Source: Bradyrhizobium zhanjiangense
GTDB taxonomy: Bacteria; Pseudomonadota; Alphaproteobacteria; Rhizobiales; Xanthobacteraceae
DNA: 64,000 bases
Reading direction: 5' to 3'
Assembly (NCBI RefSeq): GCF_004114935.1
Contig: NZ_CP022221.1
Span: 248,001 to 312,000 of the forward strand
Positions 15,089 through 23,355 of this stretch are shown here, piece by piece (the stretch's first letter is position 1; every line of letters begins with the position of its first letter). The translations under genes and the position numbers were made by a program. The notes beneath the pieces were generated by a model. It had not been told where the DNA came from and made no database searches. It worked only from the letters and a program-made list of their open reading frames with translations.

Positions 15089-15886
15089 CTACTCCGTCTT
15101 CAAATCGTCAGGCCTCGGCATCAAGATGATGTTGTAGCCGGAATCGACGTAGTGGATCTCGCCGGTCACGCCGCCGGAGAGATCCGACAACAGATACAGC
15201 GCCGAGCCGCCGAGCTCGTCGAGCGTGACGCCGCGGCGCAGCGGCGCATGCTTCTGTTGGAATGCGAACATCGCCCGCGCCTCGCCGATGCCGGAGCCGG
15301 CGAGCGTGCGGATGGGGCCTGCGGAGATCGCGTTGACGCGGATGCCGCGCGGCCCGAAATCCGCGGCGAGATAGCGGACTGAGGCTTCCAGCGCCGCCTT
15401 GGCCACGCCCATCACGTTGTAATTCGGCATCGCGCGCTCCGAAGCGCCGAAGGTCAGCGTGATCATGCTGCCGCCCTCGGTCATCAGCTCGGCGGCGCGT
15501 TTTGCGACCTCCGTGAAGGAGAAGCAGGAGATCACCATGGTGCGCGAGAAATTCTCGCGGCTGGTGTCCGCATAGCGGCCCTTCAGCTCGTTCTTGTCGG
15601 CGAAGCCGATCGCGTGGATCACGAAATCGAGCTGGCCCCACTTGTCGCGAAGCGCAGCGAAAGTCGCATCGACGCTGGCGATGTCCTCGACGTCGCACGG
15701 CAGCACCAGATCGACGCCGAGCTGCTCCGCCAGCGGCTTGACGCGCTTGCCCAGGGCCTCGCCCTGGAAGGTGAAGGCGAGCTCGGCGCCATGGGCATGC
15801 AATGTCTTCGCCATGCCCCAGGCGATCGAATGATCATTGGCGATGCCCATGATCAGACCGCGCTTGCCTTTCATCAAACCTTCCAT
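15089..15886 (-). CDS. fabI: Enoyl-[acyl-carrier-protein] reductase (NADH) FabI
   Basis: FabI performs the last step of each fatty acid elongation cycle, reducing trans-2-enoyl-ACP. The 265-residue SDR-type protein starts with KGKRGLIMGIANDHSIAWG, the FabI form of the nucleotide loop. The active site has Y-x6-K (YNVMGVAK), followed by PIRTLAGSGI. The ATG at 15886 (MEGLMKGK) was chosen because the frame upstream runs into a palindromic repeat whose translation is not FabI-like. It lies downstream of fabA and fabB on the same strand. Confidence 0.95.
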   Translation of the reverse strand: MEGLMKGKRGLIMGIANDHSIAWGMAKTLHAHGAELAFTFQGEALGKRVKPLAEQLGVDLVLPCDVEDIASVDATFAALRDKWGQLDFVIHAIGFADKNELKGRYADTSRENFSRTMVISCFSFTEVAKRAAELMTEGGSMITLTFGASERAMPNYNVMGVAKAALEASVRYLAADFGPRGIRVNAISAGPIRTLAGSGIGEARAMFAFQQKHAPLRRGVTLDELGGSALYLLSDLSGGVTGEIHYVDSGYNIILMPRPDDLKTE

Positions 15887-15908
15887 CTCACGATCACCTT
15901 CCGCTTTC

Positions 15909-15993
15909 GTCATGCCCGGGCTTGTCCCGGGCATCCACGCCCTTCGAAACCTGAGGCCAAGACGTGGATGGCCGGGACAAGCCCGGCCATGAC
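15909..15993. repeat. Inverted-repeat element (GTCATGCCCGGGCTTGTCCCGGGC type)
   Basis: Two arms, 15909-15942 and 15961-15993, are near-perfect inverse copies rich in CCCGGG/CCCGGC, separated by a short core. The element lies between fabB and fabI on the coding strand and could form a long hairpin in the shared transcript. Similar palindromes are common in Bradyrhizobium intergenic DNA. Confidence 0.7.
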
Positions 15994-16023
15994 GAGAAAA
16001 TCAACGGTGCGCCAACAACGCCG

Positions 16024-17247
16024 TCACGCATCCAGCCGGCTGAACACGAGCGTGGCGTTGGTGCCGCCGAAGCCGAAGGAGTTCGACAGCACGGTGCCGA
16101 TCTTGACGTTGTCGATGCGCTTGCGCACGATCGGCATGTCCGCGAACACGGGATCGAGCTCCTGGATGTGCGCGCTCTCGCAGATGAAGCCGTTGTTCAT
16201 CATCAGCAGCGAATAGATCGCTTCCTGCACGCCGGTGGCACCCAGCGAGTGGCCGGTCAGCGCCTTGGTCGCCGAGATCGGCGGGCACTTCTCGCCGACG
16301 CCGAAAACTCTGCGGATTGCATCGATCTCCGGCGGATCGCCGGCGGGCGTCGAGGTCGCGTGCGGATTGATGTAGTCGACCTTGGTCTTCACCGTCGACA
16401 TCGCCATGCGCATGCAGCGCTCGGCGCCTTCGCCTGACGGTGCGACCATGTCGTAACCGTCCGAGGTCGCGCCATAACCGACGATCTCGCCATAGATGCG
16501 CGCGCCGCGCGCCTTGGCATGCTCGAGCTCTTCCAGCACCAGCACGCCGGCGCCGCCGGCGATGACGAAGCCGTCGCGATTGACGTCGTAGGGACGCGAG
16601 GCCGTGGCGGGCGTGTCGTTGTATTTCGAGGACATCGCGCCCATGGCGTCGAACAGGACCGACAGAGACCAGTCCAGCTCTTCGCAGCCGCCGGCGAAGA
16701 TGACGTCCTGCTTGCCGATCTGGATCGTCTCATAGGCGTTGCCGACGCAATGGTTCGACGTCGCGCAGGCCGAGGAGATCGAATAGTTCACGCCCTTGAT
16801 CTTGAACCAGGTCGCAAGCGTCGCGGAGGCCGTGGATGACATCGCCTTCGGCACGGCAAACGGTCCGACGCGCTTCGGTCCCTTGCTGCGGGTGATGTCG
16901 GCGGATTCGACGATGGTGCGCGCCGAGGGGCCGCCGGAGCCCATGATGATGCCGGTGCGGATGTTGGAGACTTGGTCGGGCGACAGACCGGAATCCTGGA
17001 TCGCCTGCTCCATCGCGACGTGATTCCACGCCGCGCCCTGACCGAGGAAACGCATGGCGCGACGGTCGACCACCGTCGCAGGATCGAGCGTCGGCTCGCC
17101 TTGCACCTGCGAACGGAAGCCGAGCTCGGCATATTTCTCAGCCCGCGAAATGCCCGACTTCGCCTCGTGCAGGCTCGCAAGCACTTCCTGGGTGTTGTTT
17201 CCGATCGACGAGACAATGCCCATCCCGGTGACCACAACCCGCCTCAT
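16024..17247 (-). CDS. fabB: 3-oxoacyl-[acyl-carrier-protein] synthase I FabB
   Basis: FabB condenses malonyl-ACP with acyl-ACP and elongates the cis-3-decenoyl product of FabA, so it is needed for unsaturated fatty acids. The 407-residue product has the catalytic Cys in [12 protein letters not shown], the two His residues in [11 protein letters not shown] and [13 protein letters not shown], and the usual thiolase fold. The FabB rather than FabF assignment rests on its place directly after fabA (40 bp gap) and its N-terminus [16 protein letters not shown]. Transcription is from fabA. Confidence 0.94.
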   Translation of the reverse strand: MRRVVVTGMGIVSSIGNNTQEVLASLHEAKSGISRAEKYAELGFRSQVQGEPTLDPATVVDRRAMRFLGQGAAWNHVAMEQAIQDSGLSPDQVSNIRTGIIMGSGGPSARTIVESADITRSKGPKRVGPFAVPKAMSSTASATLATWFKIKGVNYSISSACATSNHCVGNAYETIQIGKQDVIFAGGCEELDWSLSVLFDAMGAMSSKYNDTPATASRPYDVNRDGFVIAGGAGVLVLEELEHAKARGARIYGEIVGYGATSDGYDMVAPSGEGAERCMRMAMSTVKTKVDYINPHATSTPAGDPPEIDAIRRVFGVGEKCPPISATKALTGHSLGATGVQEAIYSLLMMNNGFICESAHIQELDPVFADMPIVRKRIDNVKIGTVLSNSFGFGGTNATLVFSRLDA

Positions 17248-17286
17248 GACAGCCTCGCCTAAATCGTTGCCTTCTTGGTGATGCGC

Positions 17287-17808
17287 TCAGCCCAGGCTCG
17301 TGCCCTGCTTGAACAGGCCGACCTTCAGGTCCTTGGCGCGATAAATAATCTGGTCATCGACCGAAAGCCACCCGTCGGCGATACCGAGCACGAGCTTTGA
17401 ACGCATCACGCGTTTGATATCGACGTTGTACACAACCTTGCGGGCCTCGGGCAGCACCTGGCCGCCGAACTTCAACTCGCTGAGGCCGAGCGCGCGGCCG
17501 CGACCTTCGCCGCCGATCCAGCCGAGATAGAAGCCGACCATCTGCCACAGCGCATCGAGGCCGAGGCAGCCGGGCATCACCGGATCGTTCTTGAAGTGGC
17601 AGCCGAAGAACCAGAGGTCGGGCTTCACATCGAGCTCGGCGCGCACCAGGCCCTTGCCGAACTCCCCGCCATTGTCGCTAATTTCCGTGATGCGGTCGAA
17701 CATGAGCATCGGCGGCAGCGGCAACTGGGCATTGCCCGGGCCGAACATCTCGCCGCGGGCACACGCCAGCAGATCTTCGTATTCGTAACCGTTGCGCCTG
17801 TTCAGCAT
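17287..17808 (-). CDS. fabA: 3-hydroxydecanoyl-[acyl-carrier-protein] dehydratase/isomerase FabA
   Basis: FabA dehydrates 3-hydroxydecanoyl-ACP and isomerises the product to cis-3-decenoyl-ACP, opening the anaerobic route to unsaturated fatty acids. The 173-residue hot-dog protein carries the active-site segment [22 protein letters not shown], with the catalytic His and Asp, near residues 70-90. Its length equals that of the E. coli enzyme. It is the first gene of fabA-fabB-fabI and is divergent from irr, an arrangement I recall from Bradyrhizobium and Rhodopseudomonas. Confidence 0.96.
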   Translation of the reverse strand: MLNRRNGYEYEDLLACARGEMFGPGNAQLPLPPMLMFDRITEISDNGGEFGKGLVRAELDVKPDLWFFGCHFKNDPVMPGCLGLDALWQMVGFYLGWIGGEGRGRALGLSELKFGGQVLPEARKVVYNVDIKRVMRSKLVLGIADGWLSVDDQIIYRAKDLKVGLFKQGTSLG

Positions 17809-18159
17809 GCACGAGCCTCTATTCTAATCCCGATTGAGCGACGTTTTTTGGCGAAAATGGGCCCCGTCTCGGTCGGAGAGCAACGCCAATTGCCATCGTC
17901 AGGCGCACCTCCCGCAAGCCCCGATGGACTGCGGACGGGCCGCCATGCCTGGCTGCGCCAAAATCGGCTAAGCGGAACCGCGCGCTCTCTAACACAGGCA
18001 TTTCGGGTCGCAAAGCGCGTCCATGAAGGTAAAATGACCGCTCCCCTCGCCCGGTTCCAAGTCTGATTAGAACCTCTCTAGTTGCGAGAAACTTGCATCT
18101 GCATCTTTCTGTTCTTATATTGCAGGGAGATATTGTTCACGCGTGCCCGAAATCTGGAA
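17809..18159. promoter_or_regulatory. fabA-irr divergent intergenic region
   Basis: This 351-bp region has no supported gene. It must contain the fabA promoter (left, minus strand) and the irr promoter (right). The sequence becomes AT-richer from about 18060. There a TTAGAAcctcTCTAG-like segment is followed by three TGCATC-like hexamers, described separately. Nothing else stands out. Confidence 0.6.
18082..18104 (+). promoter_or_regulatory. Probable Fur-binding direct repeats upstream of irr
   Basis: TGCGAG (18082-18087), TGCATC (18093-18098) and TGCATC (18099-18104) form three imperfect direct hexamer repeats about 55-78 nt before the irr start. Bradyrhizobium japonicum Fur is known to bind the irr promoter at an unusual site of this type that does not resemble the classical Fur box. 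The match is from memory of that site. Confidence 0.6.
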
Positions 18160-18651
18160 ATGAGCGAGAATACCGCGCCCCATCACGACGACGACGTCCA
18201 TTCCGCGGCCCTCTTGTCCGGCCGCCAGCCGGCCCTGACCGGCTGCCCGTGGCACGACGTCAACGAAATGCTCCAGTCCGCGGGGCTCCGCCCGACGCGC
18301 CAGCGCATGGCGCTCGGCTGGCTCTTGTTCGGCAAGGGTGCGCGCCACCTCACGGCTGAAATGCTCTATGAGGAAGCGACCCTGGCCAAGGTTCCGGTGT
18401 CGCTGGCGACCGTCTACAACACGCTGAACCAGCTCACCGATGCCGGCCTGCTGCGCCAGGTCAGCGTCGACGGCACCAAGACCTATTTCGACACCAACGT
18501 CACCACCCACCACCACTACTACCTCGAGAACAGCCATGAGCTGGTCGATATCGAGGATCCGCATCTGGCGCTGTCCAAGATGCCTGAGGTGCCCGAGGGG
18601 TACGAGATCTCGCGGATCGACATGGTCGTGCGCCTGCGCAAGAAGCGCTGA
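18160..18651 (+). CDS. irr: Iron response regulator Irr (Fur family, heme-responsive)
   Basis: Irr is the iron-status regulator of rhizobia. It represses or activates heme and iron genes and is degraded on binding heme. Starting at 18160 gives 163 residues, the length I recall for B. japonicum Irr. The heme regulatory motif GCPWHD places Cys29, and the second heme site HHH is at 117-119. The Fur-type winged helix covers ~40-100 (LRPTRQRMALGWLL, SLATVYNTLNQL). A longer frame begins at 18082 but includes the promoter repeats and is rejected. The gene ends at a 46-nt palindrome. Confidence 0.96.
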   Translation: MSENTAPHHDDDVHSAALLSGRQPALTGCPWHDVNEMLQSAGLRPTRQRMALGWLLFGKGARHLTAEMLYEEATLAKVPVSLATVYNTLNQLTDAGLLRQVSVDGTKTYFDTNVTTHHHYYLENSHELVDIEDPHLALSKMPEVPEGYEISRIDMVVRLRKKR

Positions 18652-18665
18652 GCCTCACTCTCCCG

Positions 18666-18711
18666 CGTCGTCCCGGCCTAGCGCGCAATTGCGCGCTAGG
18701 CCGGGACGACG
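18666..18711. terminator. 46-nt perfect palindrome between convergent irr and SH3 genes
   Basis: The sequence is self-complementary over all 46 bases, centred between 18688 and 18689 (GCGCAATTGCGC). It lies 14 nt after irr and 8 nt after the end of the convergent SH3 gene. It can form a 20-bp-plus stem in both transcripts, so it probably acts as a bidirectional terminator, although no T run follows. Its outer part (GTCCCGGCC) resembles the dispersed palindromes of this genome. Confidence 0.65.
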
Positions 18712-18719
18712 GCAAGACG

Positions 18720-19253
18720 TCAGTTTACCTGCTCGTCCGAGTAGACGCCCCAGAGGCGCTCCTGCTGGATCCAGCCGTCAAAACCGTTGCCGGTGACGTG
18801 GCACCAGTTTGCGGTGCACTTCCTCACCTGCGTGACGACGCCGACCTGGAGCTTGGCTGCAACCGCGCTGTCGGGATCGGGACGGTCGTAGATCGGCGCG
18901 AGGTCGTCCTTGTTCTTCATGGTGACGACCGCGGTGCGGCGACCCGACAGCAGCGAATGATAAACCCAGCCCTCGGCGCCTTCGGAATCGCGCACCCGGC
19001 GCCAGTTCTCGAATTCAGCGGTGATTTCGACCGGCAGGCCGGCGCGGGTATAGACCCATGCCACGTCATGGTCCTTGGTCGGGCCGGCGCGAACGTTGAC
19101 GTGATCCGACTTGAGGCTGACATAGCGCGGCACCGGCAGCCCGCTGGCGGTCTGGGGGGTGTTGTTGTCCTTCGCTGAATGCGAGGGGCTGACCGAGGCG
19201 CTCAACCAGGTACAAACGAGCGCCATCACCGAACAAAAACGCCCCAACGCCAT
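18720..19253 (-). CDS. Exported SH3-domain protein (DUF1058-like)
   Basis: The 177-residue protein has a signal peptide (LGRFCSVMALVCTWLSASVSPSHSA) and then a bacterial SH3 domain (SLKSDHVNVRAGPTKDHDVAWVYTRAGLPVEI, ~46-105). A second SH3-like part follows (LAPIYDRPDPDSAVAAKLQVGVVTQV...WCHV...DGWIQQERLWGVY). Such proteins probably bind the cell wall in the periplasm. AGGAGAC lies 8 nt before the ATG at 19253; a TTG one codon upstream is less likely. It is convergent with irr; this position downstream of irr is inferred to be conserved among relatives. Confidence 0.82.
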   Translation of the reverse strand: MALGRFCSVMALVCTWLSASVSPSHSAKDNNTPQTASGLPVPRYVSLKSDHVNVRAGPTKDHDVAWVYTRAGLPVEITAEFENWRRVRDSEGAEGWVYHSLLSGRRTAVVTMKNKDDLAPIYDRPDPDSAVAAKLQVGVVTQVRKCTANWCHVTGNGFDGWIQQERLWGVYSDEQVN

Positions 19254-19586
19254 CAAACCCGTCTCCTGTCGAAGACCCGCCCGAGCCGGGTCCTCACCCC
19301 AAAATCCAAAATCCTGCCGCGCCTGTCCCGCCCCACGCGGGTGTTCCCCAAAGCCAGGTCCTCAAGCCCTAACCCGTGGTTCTTGTCTTGGCCCGGTCTT
19401 CTGCTAGAGAGGACGGACGCTTGAACAACCAGTTTGCCCCGATTTTCCGGCCGGAAATATCGGGAGAGCTTGAAGGAAACGCCGGGGACGACACGGCAAG
19501 GGCAGTGTCGAACAACCGGGTTAATGAGGCCTCAACGGCCGGCCTTTGGTGACAGAGGCGGCCTGCGGCACCTCATGAGGCAGGAC
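19254..19586. other. 333-bp intergenic stretch, no gene seen
   Basis: This lies between the divergent SH3 gene and the dehydrogenase gene. It has a short GC hairpin (CCCGCCCGAGCCGGGT near 19276) but no supported coding sequence. The frame that could extend the dehydrogenase upstream to 19434 is compositionally unlike the family and lacks a ribosome site. Confidence 0.5.
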
Positions 19587-20588
19587 ATGTCGGTGAAGAA
19601 AAAGCCCCTCGTCGTGGTGACGCGCAAGCTGCCGGATTCGATCGAGACGCGGATGCGCGAGCTGTTCGACGCGCGGATCAATCTCGACGACACGCCGATG
19701 TCGGCCGAGCAGATCGCGGAAGCCGCGCGCACCGCCGACGTGCTGGTTCCGACCGTGACCGACCAGATCAGTGCCGATGTCGTCAATCAGCCCGACTGCA
19801 AGCTTCGCCTGATCGCCAATTTCGGCAACGGCGTCGACAATATCGACGTCGAGGCCGCGCACGCCCGCGGCATCACCGTCACCAACACGCCAAAAGTTCT
19901 GACCGAAGACACCGCCGACATGACCATGGCGCTGATCCTCGCGGTGCCGCGCCGAATGATCGAAGGCGCCTCGATCCTGACCGAAGGAAAACCCTGGCCG
20001 GGCTGGTCGCCGACCTGGATGCTCGGCCATCGAATCGGCGGCAAACGGCTCGGCATCATCGGCATGGGCCGCATCGGCCAGGCCGTGGCGCGCCGCGCCC
20101 GCGCCTTCGGCCTGCAGATCCACTATCACAACCGCCGCCCCGTCGCGCCGAAGATCGCCGAAGAGCTGGGTGCGACCTATTGGGAAAGCCTCGACCAGAT
20201 GCTGGCGCGGATGGACATCATCTCGGTGAACTGTCCGCACACGCCGGCGACCTATCATTTGCTCTCGGCGCGGCGGCTGAAGCTGATCCGGAAAGACGCC
20301 TACATCGTCAACACCGCGCGCGGCGAGGTCACCGACGAGGACACGCTGATCAAGCTGATCGAAGGCGGCGAGATCGGCGGCGCCGGCCTCGACGTCTACG
20401 AGCACGAGCCCGCGGTCAACCCGAAGCTGGTGCGGCTTGCCAAGGCCGGCAAGGTGACGCTGCTGCCGCATATGGGCTCGGCCACGATCGAGGGCCGCGT
20501 CGAGATGGGCGAGAAAGTGATCATCAACATCCGCACCTTCCTCGATGCCCACAAGCCGCCGGATCGCGTGCTGCCGAGCATGCTGTGA
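19587..20588 (+). CDS. D-isomer 2-hydroxyacid dehydrogenase (glyoxylate/hydroxypyruvate reductase type)
   Basis: The 333-residue NAD(P)-dependent enzyme has a split catalytic domain and a central Rossmann domain with GMGRIGQAVARRARAFG (~155-170) and NRRP after beta-2. The catalytic Arg lies in NTARGEVTDEDTL, Glu near the VYEHEP turn, and His in LLPHMGSAT. The substrate cannot be read from sequence; glyoxylate or hydroxypyruvate is usual for this subgroup. The start MSVKKKPLVVVTRKL at 19587 has GAGGCAGGA just upstream; MRQD at 19575 is an alternative. Confidence 0.88.
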   Translation: MSVKKKPLVVVTRKLPDSIETRMRELFDARINLDDTPMSAEQIAEAARTADVLVPTVTDQISADVVNQPDCKLRLIANFGNGVDNIDVEAAHARGITVTNTPKVLTEDTADMTMALILAVPRRMIEGASILTEGKPWPGWSPTWMLGHRIGGKRLGIIGMGRIGQAVARRARAFGLQIHYHNRRPVAPKIAEELGATYWESLDQMLARMDIISVNCPHTPATYHLLSARRLKLIRKDAYIVNTARGEVTDEDTLIKLIEGGEIGGAGLDVYEHEPAVNPKLVRLAKAGKVTLLPHMGSATIEGRVEMGEKVIINIRTFLDAHKPPDRVLPSML

Positions 20589-20592
20589 GGGC

Positions 20593-20922
20593 TCAGCGCC
20601 GGGCCTGGCTTCCTGGCCCCGCGATTTCAAGACTAGCTGCGACGTCCTCACCAGTACGGACAAGCCGACGCATTCGCGTCTCCTCCATCGCTGACGAAAG
20701 ATCGCGGATCAGCTCCATAAGCTCCGGTTCGAGGTGCGTCGTATTCACGACCTTGATGACGTAGGGGGGCTTGAGGGCGTTCATTCCGCCCCCGAAAATT
20801 GAATCCAAAAAGGCAGCCACCACATCACCATGCCACTCCGGCGCCCCTATTGCTGCCTTGAGAGCTGATCGAAAATCCTGAGCAGTTGTCCAACTACCGG
20901 CATCGAGTTCTACGGTCTGCAT
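20593..20922 (-). CDS. Barstar-like small protein
   Basis: The 109-residue protein starts VELDAGSWTTAQDFRSALKAAIGAPEWHGDVVAAFLDSI, which follows the barstar (RNase inhibitor) pattern: a strand, an edf-x-x-al helix, a 'lgaP.whG' loop where barstar contacts its nuclease, then a helix and the strand PPYVIKVVN. No secreted RNase gene is adjacent, so it may be an orphan immunity protein or a non-immunity member of the fold. It is convergent with the dehydrogenase, 4 bp away. The family call is from pattern only. Confidence 0.55.
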   Translation of the reverse strand: MQTVELDAGSWTTAQDFRSALKAAIGAPEWHGDVVAAFLDSIFGGGMNALKPPYVIKVVNTTHLEPELMELIRDLSSAMEETRMRRLVRTGEDVAASLEIAGPGSQARR

Positions 20923-20959
20923 ATCGTTTTGCTGCCGTCCGTATTTGGGCCTGATGTTC

Positions 20960-21763
20960 CTATTTGCGATGGATGCTCAAATCCTCGAACACAGGCCCGT
21001 CGCCATTGAGCGGATTGGCTGGATCGCGCGCATAGCGCAGCGTCTCGAAGCGCATCGCACGCGCATCGATCATCAGGAGGCGGCCGACGAGGCCGTCGCC
21101 GAAGCCGACGATCTCGCGGATCGCCTCCAGCGCCATCATCGAGCCGAGCACGCCCGCCAATGCGCCCATGACGCCGGCTTCCGCACAGGCCGGCACGGTG
21201 CCGGGCGGCGGCGCTTCGGGAAACAAACAGCGGTAGGTCGGGTTGAACTCGCCCTGCTCGTTCGTCTCGTGGGCACGGATGGTGGTGAGCGAGCCATCGA
21301 AGGTGCCGATCGCCGCGGTGATCAGCGGCCGCTTGGCGAAGAAGCAGGCGTCGGAAACGAGGTAGCGCGTCGAGAAATTGTCGGAGCCGTCGAGCACGAG
21401 GTCGTAGTCGCCGATCAGGCTGAGCGCATTGTCGGCGTTGAGCCAGGTGGCGTGGCCGACGAAACGGACATGCGGATTGAGCGCCGCAATCCGCTCGGCG
21501 GCGCTTTCGACCTTGTGCCGGCCGATATCGGGCGTCGTATGGATCACCTGGCGCTGCAGGTTGGACAGCGACACCACGTCGTCATCGACCACGCCGAGCG
21601 TGCCGACGCCGGCGGCGGCCAGATACATCAAAGCGGGCGCGCCGAGTCCGCCGGCACCGATCACCAGCACGGAGGCCCGCTTCAGCGCAGCCTGGCCGGG
21701 ACCGCCGACATCGCGCAGCACGATATGGCGGGCATAGCGTTCAAGTTCGTCCGGGCTCAGCAT
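20960..21763 (-). CDS. moeB: MoeB/ThiF-family adenylyltransferase (sulfur-carrier protein activating)
   Basis: These E1-like enzymes adenylate the C-terminal Gly-Gly of MoaD or ThiS so that sulfur can be loaded for molybdopterin or thiamine synthesis. The 267-residue product has the nucleotide loop VIGAGGLGAPALMYLAAAG, DDDVVSLSNLQRQVIH, the Mg-binding DGSDNFSTRYLV and the PACAEAGVMGALAGVLG segment. The zinc-binding CxxC pairs of E. coli MoeB are incomplete: TYRC replaces CxxC and there is no C-terminal pair. No MoaD or ThiS gene is next to it, so the partner is unknown. Confidence 0.83.
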   Translation of the reverse strand: MLSPDELERYARHIVLRDVGGPGQAALKRASVLVIGAGGLGAPALMYLAAAGVGTLGVVDDDVVSLSNLQRQVIHTTPDIGRHKVESAAERIAALNPHVRFVGHATWLNADNALSLIGDYDLVLDGSDNFSTRYLVSDACFFAKRPLITAAIGTFDGSLTTIRAHETNEQGEFNPTYRCLFPEAPPPGTVPACAEAGVMGALAGVLGSMMALEAIREIVGFGDGLVGRLLMIDARAMRFETLRYARDPANPLNGDGPVFEDLSIHRK

Positions 21764-21782
21764 CGTTCTTCGTTCCTCTCAC

Positions 21783-21891
21783 CCCTCATCGTGAGGAGGC
21801 GCAAAGCGCCGTCTCGAACCATGAAAGGCCCCGATCTCGCCCGTGGCCATCCTTCGAGACGCGGCCTTAAGGCCGCTCCTCAGGATGAGGA
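21783..21891. repeat. Inverted-repeat element (CCTCATCGTGAGGAGGCGC type)
   Basis: The left part CTCATCGTGAGGAGGCGCAAAGCGCCGTCTCGAA and the right part TTCGAGACGCGGCCTTAAGGCCGCTCCTCAGGATGAG are inverse versions of each other with internal small hairpins (GGCGC/GCGCC, GCGGCC/GGCCGC). The element lies between the divergent moeB and the pseudo-protease gene. The form is typical of dispersed Bradyrhizobium repeats. Confidence 0.65.
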
Positions 21892-21951
21892 CTTGGGTTC
21901 GTGGCCTCTATCGCCACCTGAACCACCCCATCATTGGTCGCGACCAAGGAG

Positions 21952-23355
21952 ATGTGCTTCAATGACATGGCGTTCAATGGGCTGGCTGGATTTGTCATGA
22001 GATCGATGCTTGCGGCAACACTGATGTTTGCGGCTGCCACAGGCGCGAACGCCCAGATGACGGCGCCACAGGTCCCCGGCACCAAGCCGAAGACGGTGCA
22101 GACCGTGCCGATCCAGCCTCCGGCGATGCAGACGCCGTCGGCCACAGCGGATGCCATGGCAAGAGCTGAGCGGCTGGCGCTCCAGTCCGACCTCGCCTGG
22201 GTCGGCCAGTATAACGGCGCCATCACCGGCGACGTCAGCGAGCGCATGGTCAACGCCATCAAGGAGTACCAGAAGGCCAAGGGCGGCAAGCCGACCGGCG
22301 TGCTCAATCCGCAGGAGCGCGCCGCGCTTGCCGAGACGGCACGAAAGAAACAGGAGAGCGTCGGCTGGAAGATCGTGACGGAGCCGACCAGCGGCGCCCG
22401 GCTCGGCATCCCCGGCAAGCTGGTGCCGCAGCAAGCGAGCGACGCCAATGGCTCGAAATGGACTTCGCCGACCGGCACGGTTCAGGTGCTGCTCAGCCGC
22501 CGCAAAGAGGCGAACCCGACCTCGGCAAAACTCGCCGACCTGGAGAAGGAGCCGTCCGGGCGCAAGGTCGATTACACCGTGGTGAAGCCCGACTTCTTCG
22601 TGCTGTCGGGATTGCAGGGCCTTAAGAAGTTTTATGTCCGCGGCACCTTCAAAGGCGACGAGGTCCGCACCATGACGATCCTCTACGACCAGGCGACTGA
22701 GAACACGGTCGAGCCGGTCGTGATCGCGATGTCGAGCGCGTTCAATGCGTTTCCGTCGGGACCGCAAGCCGGGCCGCCGCCGCGCAAGACCGTCGAATAC
22801 GGCACCGGCATCGTCGTCAGCGACGATGGTGCGATCGTCACCGACCGCCTCGTCACCGATGGCTGTCTCGCGATCACGATCGCCGGCTATGGCAGTGCCG
22901 ACCGTCTCGCCGAGGACAAGGAGCACGATCTCGCGCTCCTGCACATCTACGGCGCACGCGGCCTGAAGCCGCTCAGCCTCATCGGCGGTGCGGCAAAGAC
23001 GAGTGTCGATGTCATCGGTATCGCCGATCCGCAGAGCCAGGGGGGCGCGGCCGGCGTGTCGAGCCTCAAGGCTGCGCTGGCGCCGGTCGCATCAAGCAGT
23101 TCCGCACTGTCGCCTCCGCCGGCGGTCGGCTTCTCCGGCAGCCCGACCATCGATGCCGACGGCAAGTTCGCGGGCGTCGCGCTGCTGAAGCCGGCAATGG
23201 TCGCGGGACCTGCGACGTCGGTGCCGGCGTCGCAGGCGGTGATGGTCGCCGCGGAGACGGTGCGCGGATTCCTGAAAGCGAATGGCGTCACGGCGAATGG
23301 CACGTCGACGGACGCAAGAGCGGCCGTCATACGCGTGATCTGCGTGCGGAAGTAA
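21952..23355 (+). CDS. Exported peptidoglycan-binding-like/trypsin-like protein lacking the catalytic His
   Basis: The ~467-residue protein has an export signal (MRSMLAATLMFAAATGANAQ). A peptidoglycan-binding-like repeat follows (LQSDLAWVGQYNGAITGDVSERMVNAIKEYQ, ~50-110), then a middle domain, then a Deg/trypsin-like domain from ~285. That domain keeps the Asp (EHDLALLHIYG) and a Ser loop (GFSGSPTIDADGKFAGVAL). Where a T-N-x-H-V motif should hold the catalytic His it reads VTDRLVTDG, so it is probably not a protease. The start is uncertain: 21952 has AAGGAG almost touching it, and 21967 and 21997 are alternatives. Confidence 0.65.
   Translation: MCFNDMAFNGLAGFVMRSMLAATLMFAAATGANAQMTAPQVPGTKPKTVQTVPIQPPAMQTPSATADAMARAERLALQSDLAWVGQYNGAITGDVSERMVNAIKEYQKAKGGKPTGVLNPQERAALAETARKKQESVGWKIVTEPTSGARLGIPGKLVPQQASDANGSKWTSPTGTVQVLLSRRKEANPTSAKLADLEKEPSGRKVDYTVVKPDFFVLSGLQGLKKFYVRGTFKGDEVRTMTILYDQATENTVEPVVIAMSSAFNAFPSGPQAGPPPRKTVEYGTGIVVSDDGAIVTDRLVTDGCLAITIAGYGSADRLAEDKEHDLALLHIYGARGLKPLSLIGGAAKTSVDVIGIADPQSQGGAAGVSSLKAALAPVASSSSALSPPPAVGFSGSPTIDADGKFAGVALLKPAMVAGPATSVPASQAVMVAAETVRGFLKANGVTANGTSTDARAAVIRVICVRK

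Noticed and set aside
15887..15934. N-terminal extension of FabI
   Set aside because: The extra residues are the translation of the arm of an intergenic palindrome and are not part of FabI; the ATG at 15886 gives the family N-terminus.
17596..18066. Plus-strand frame over fabA and the fabA-irr gap
   Set aside because: It is the shadow of fabA followed by non-conserved sequence, with no ribosome site or recognisable product.
18082..18159. 26-residue N-terminal extension of Irr
   Set aside because: It would translate through the promoter repeats; the start at 18160 gives the 163-residue length with the heme motif Cys at 29.
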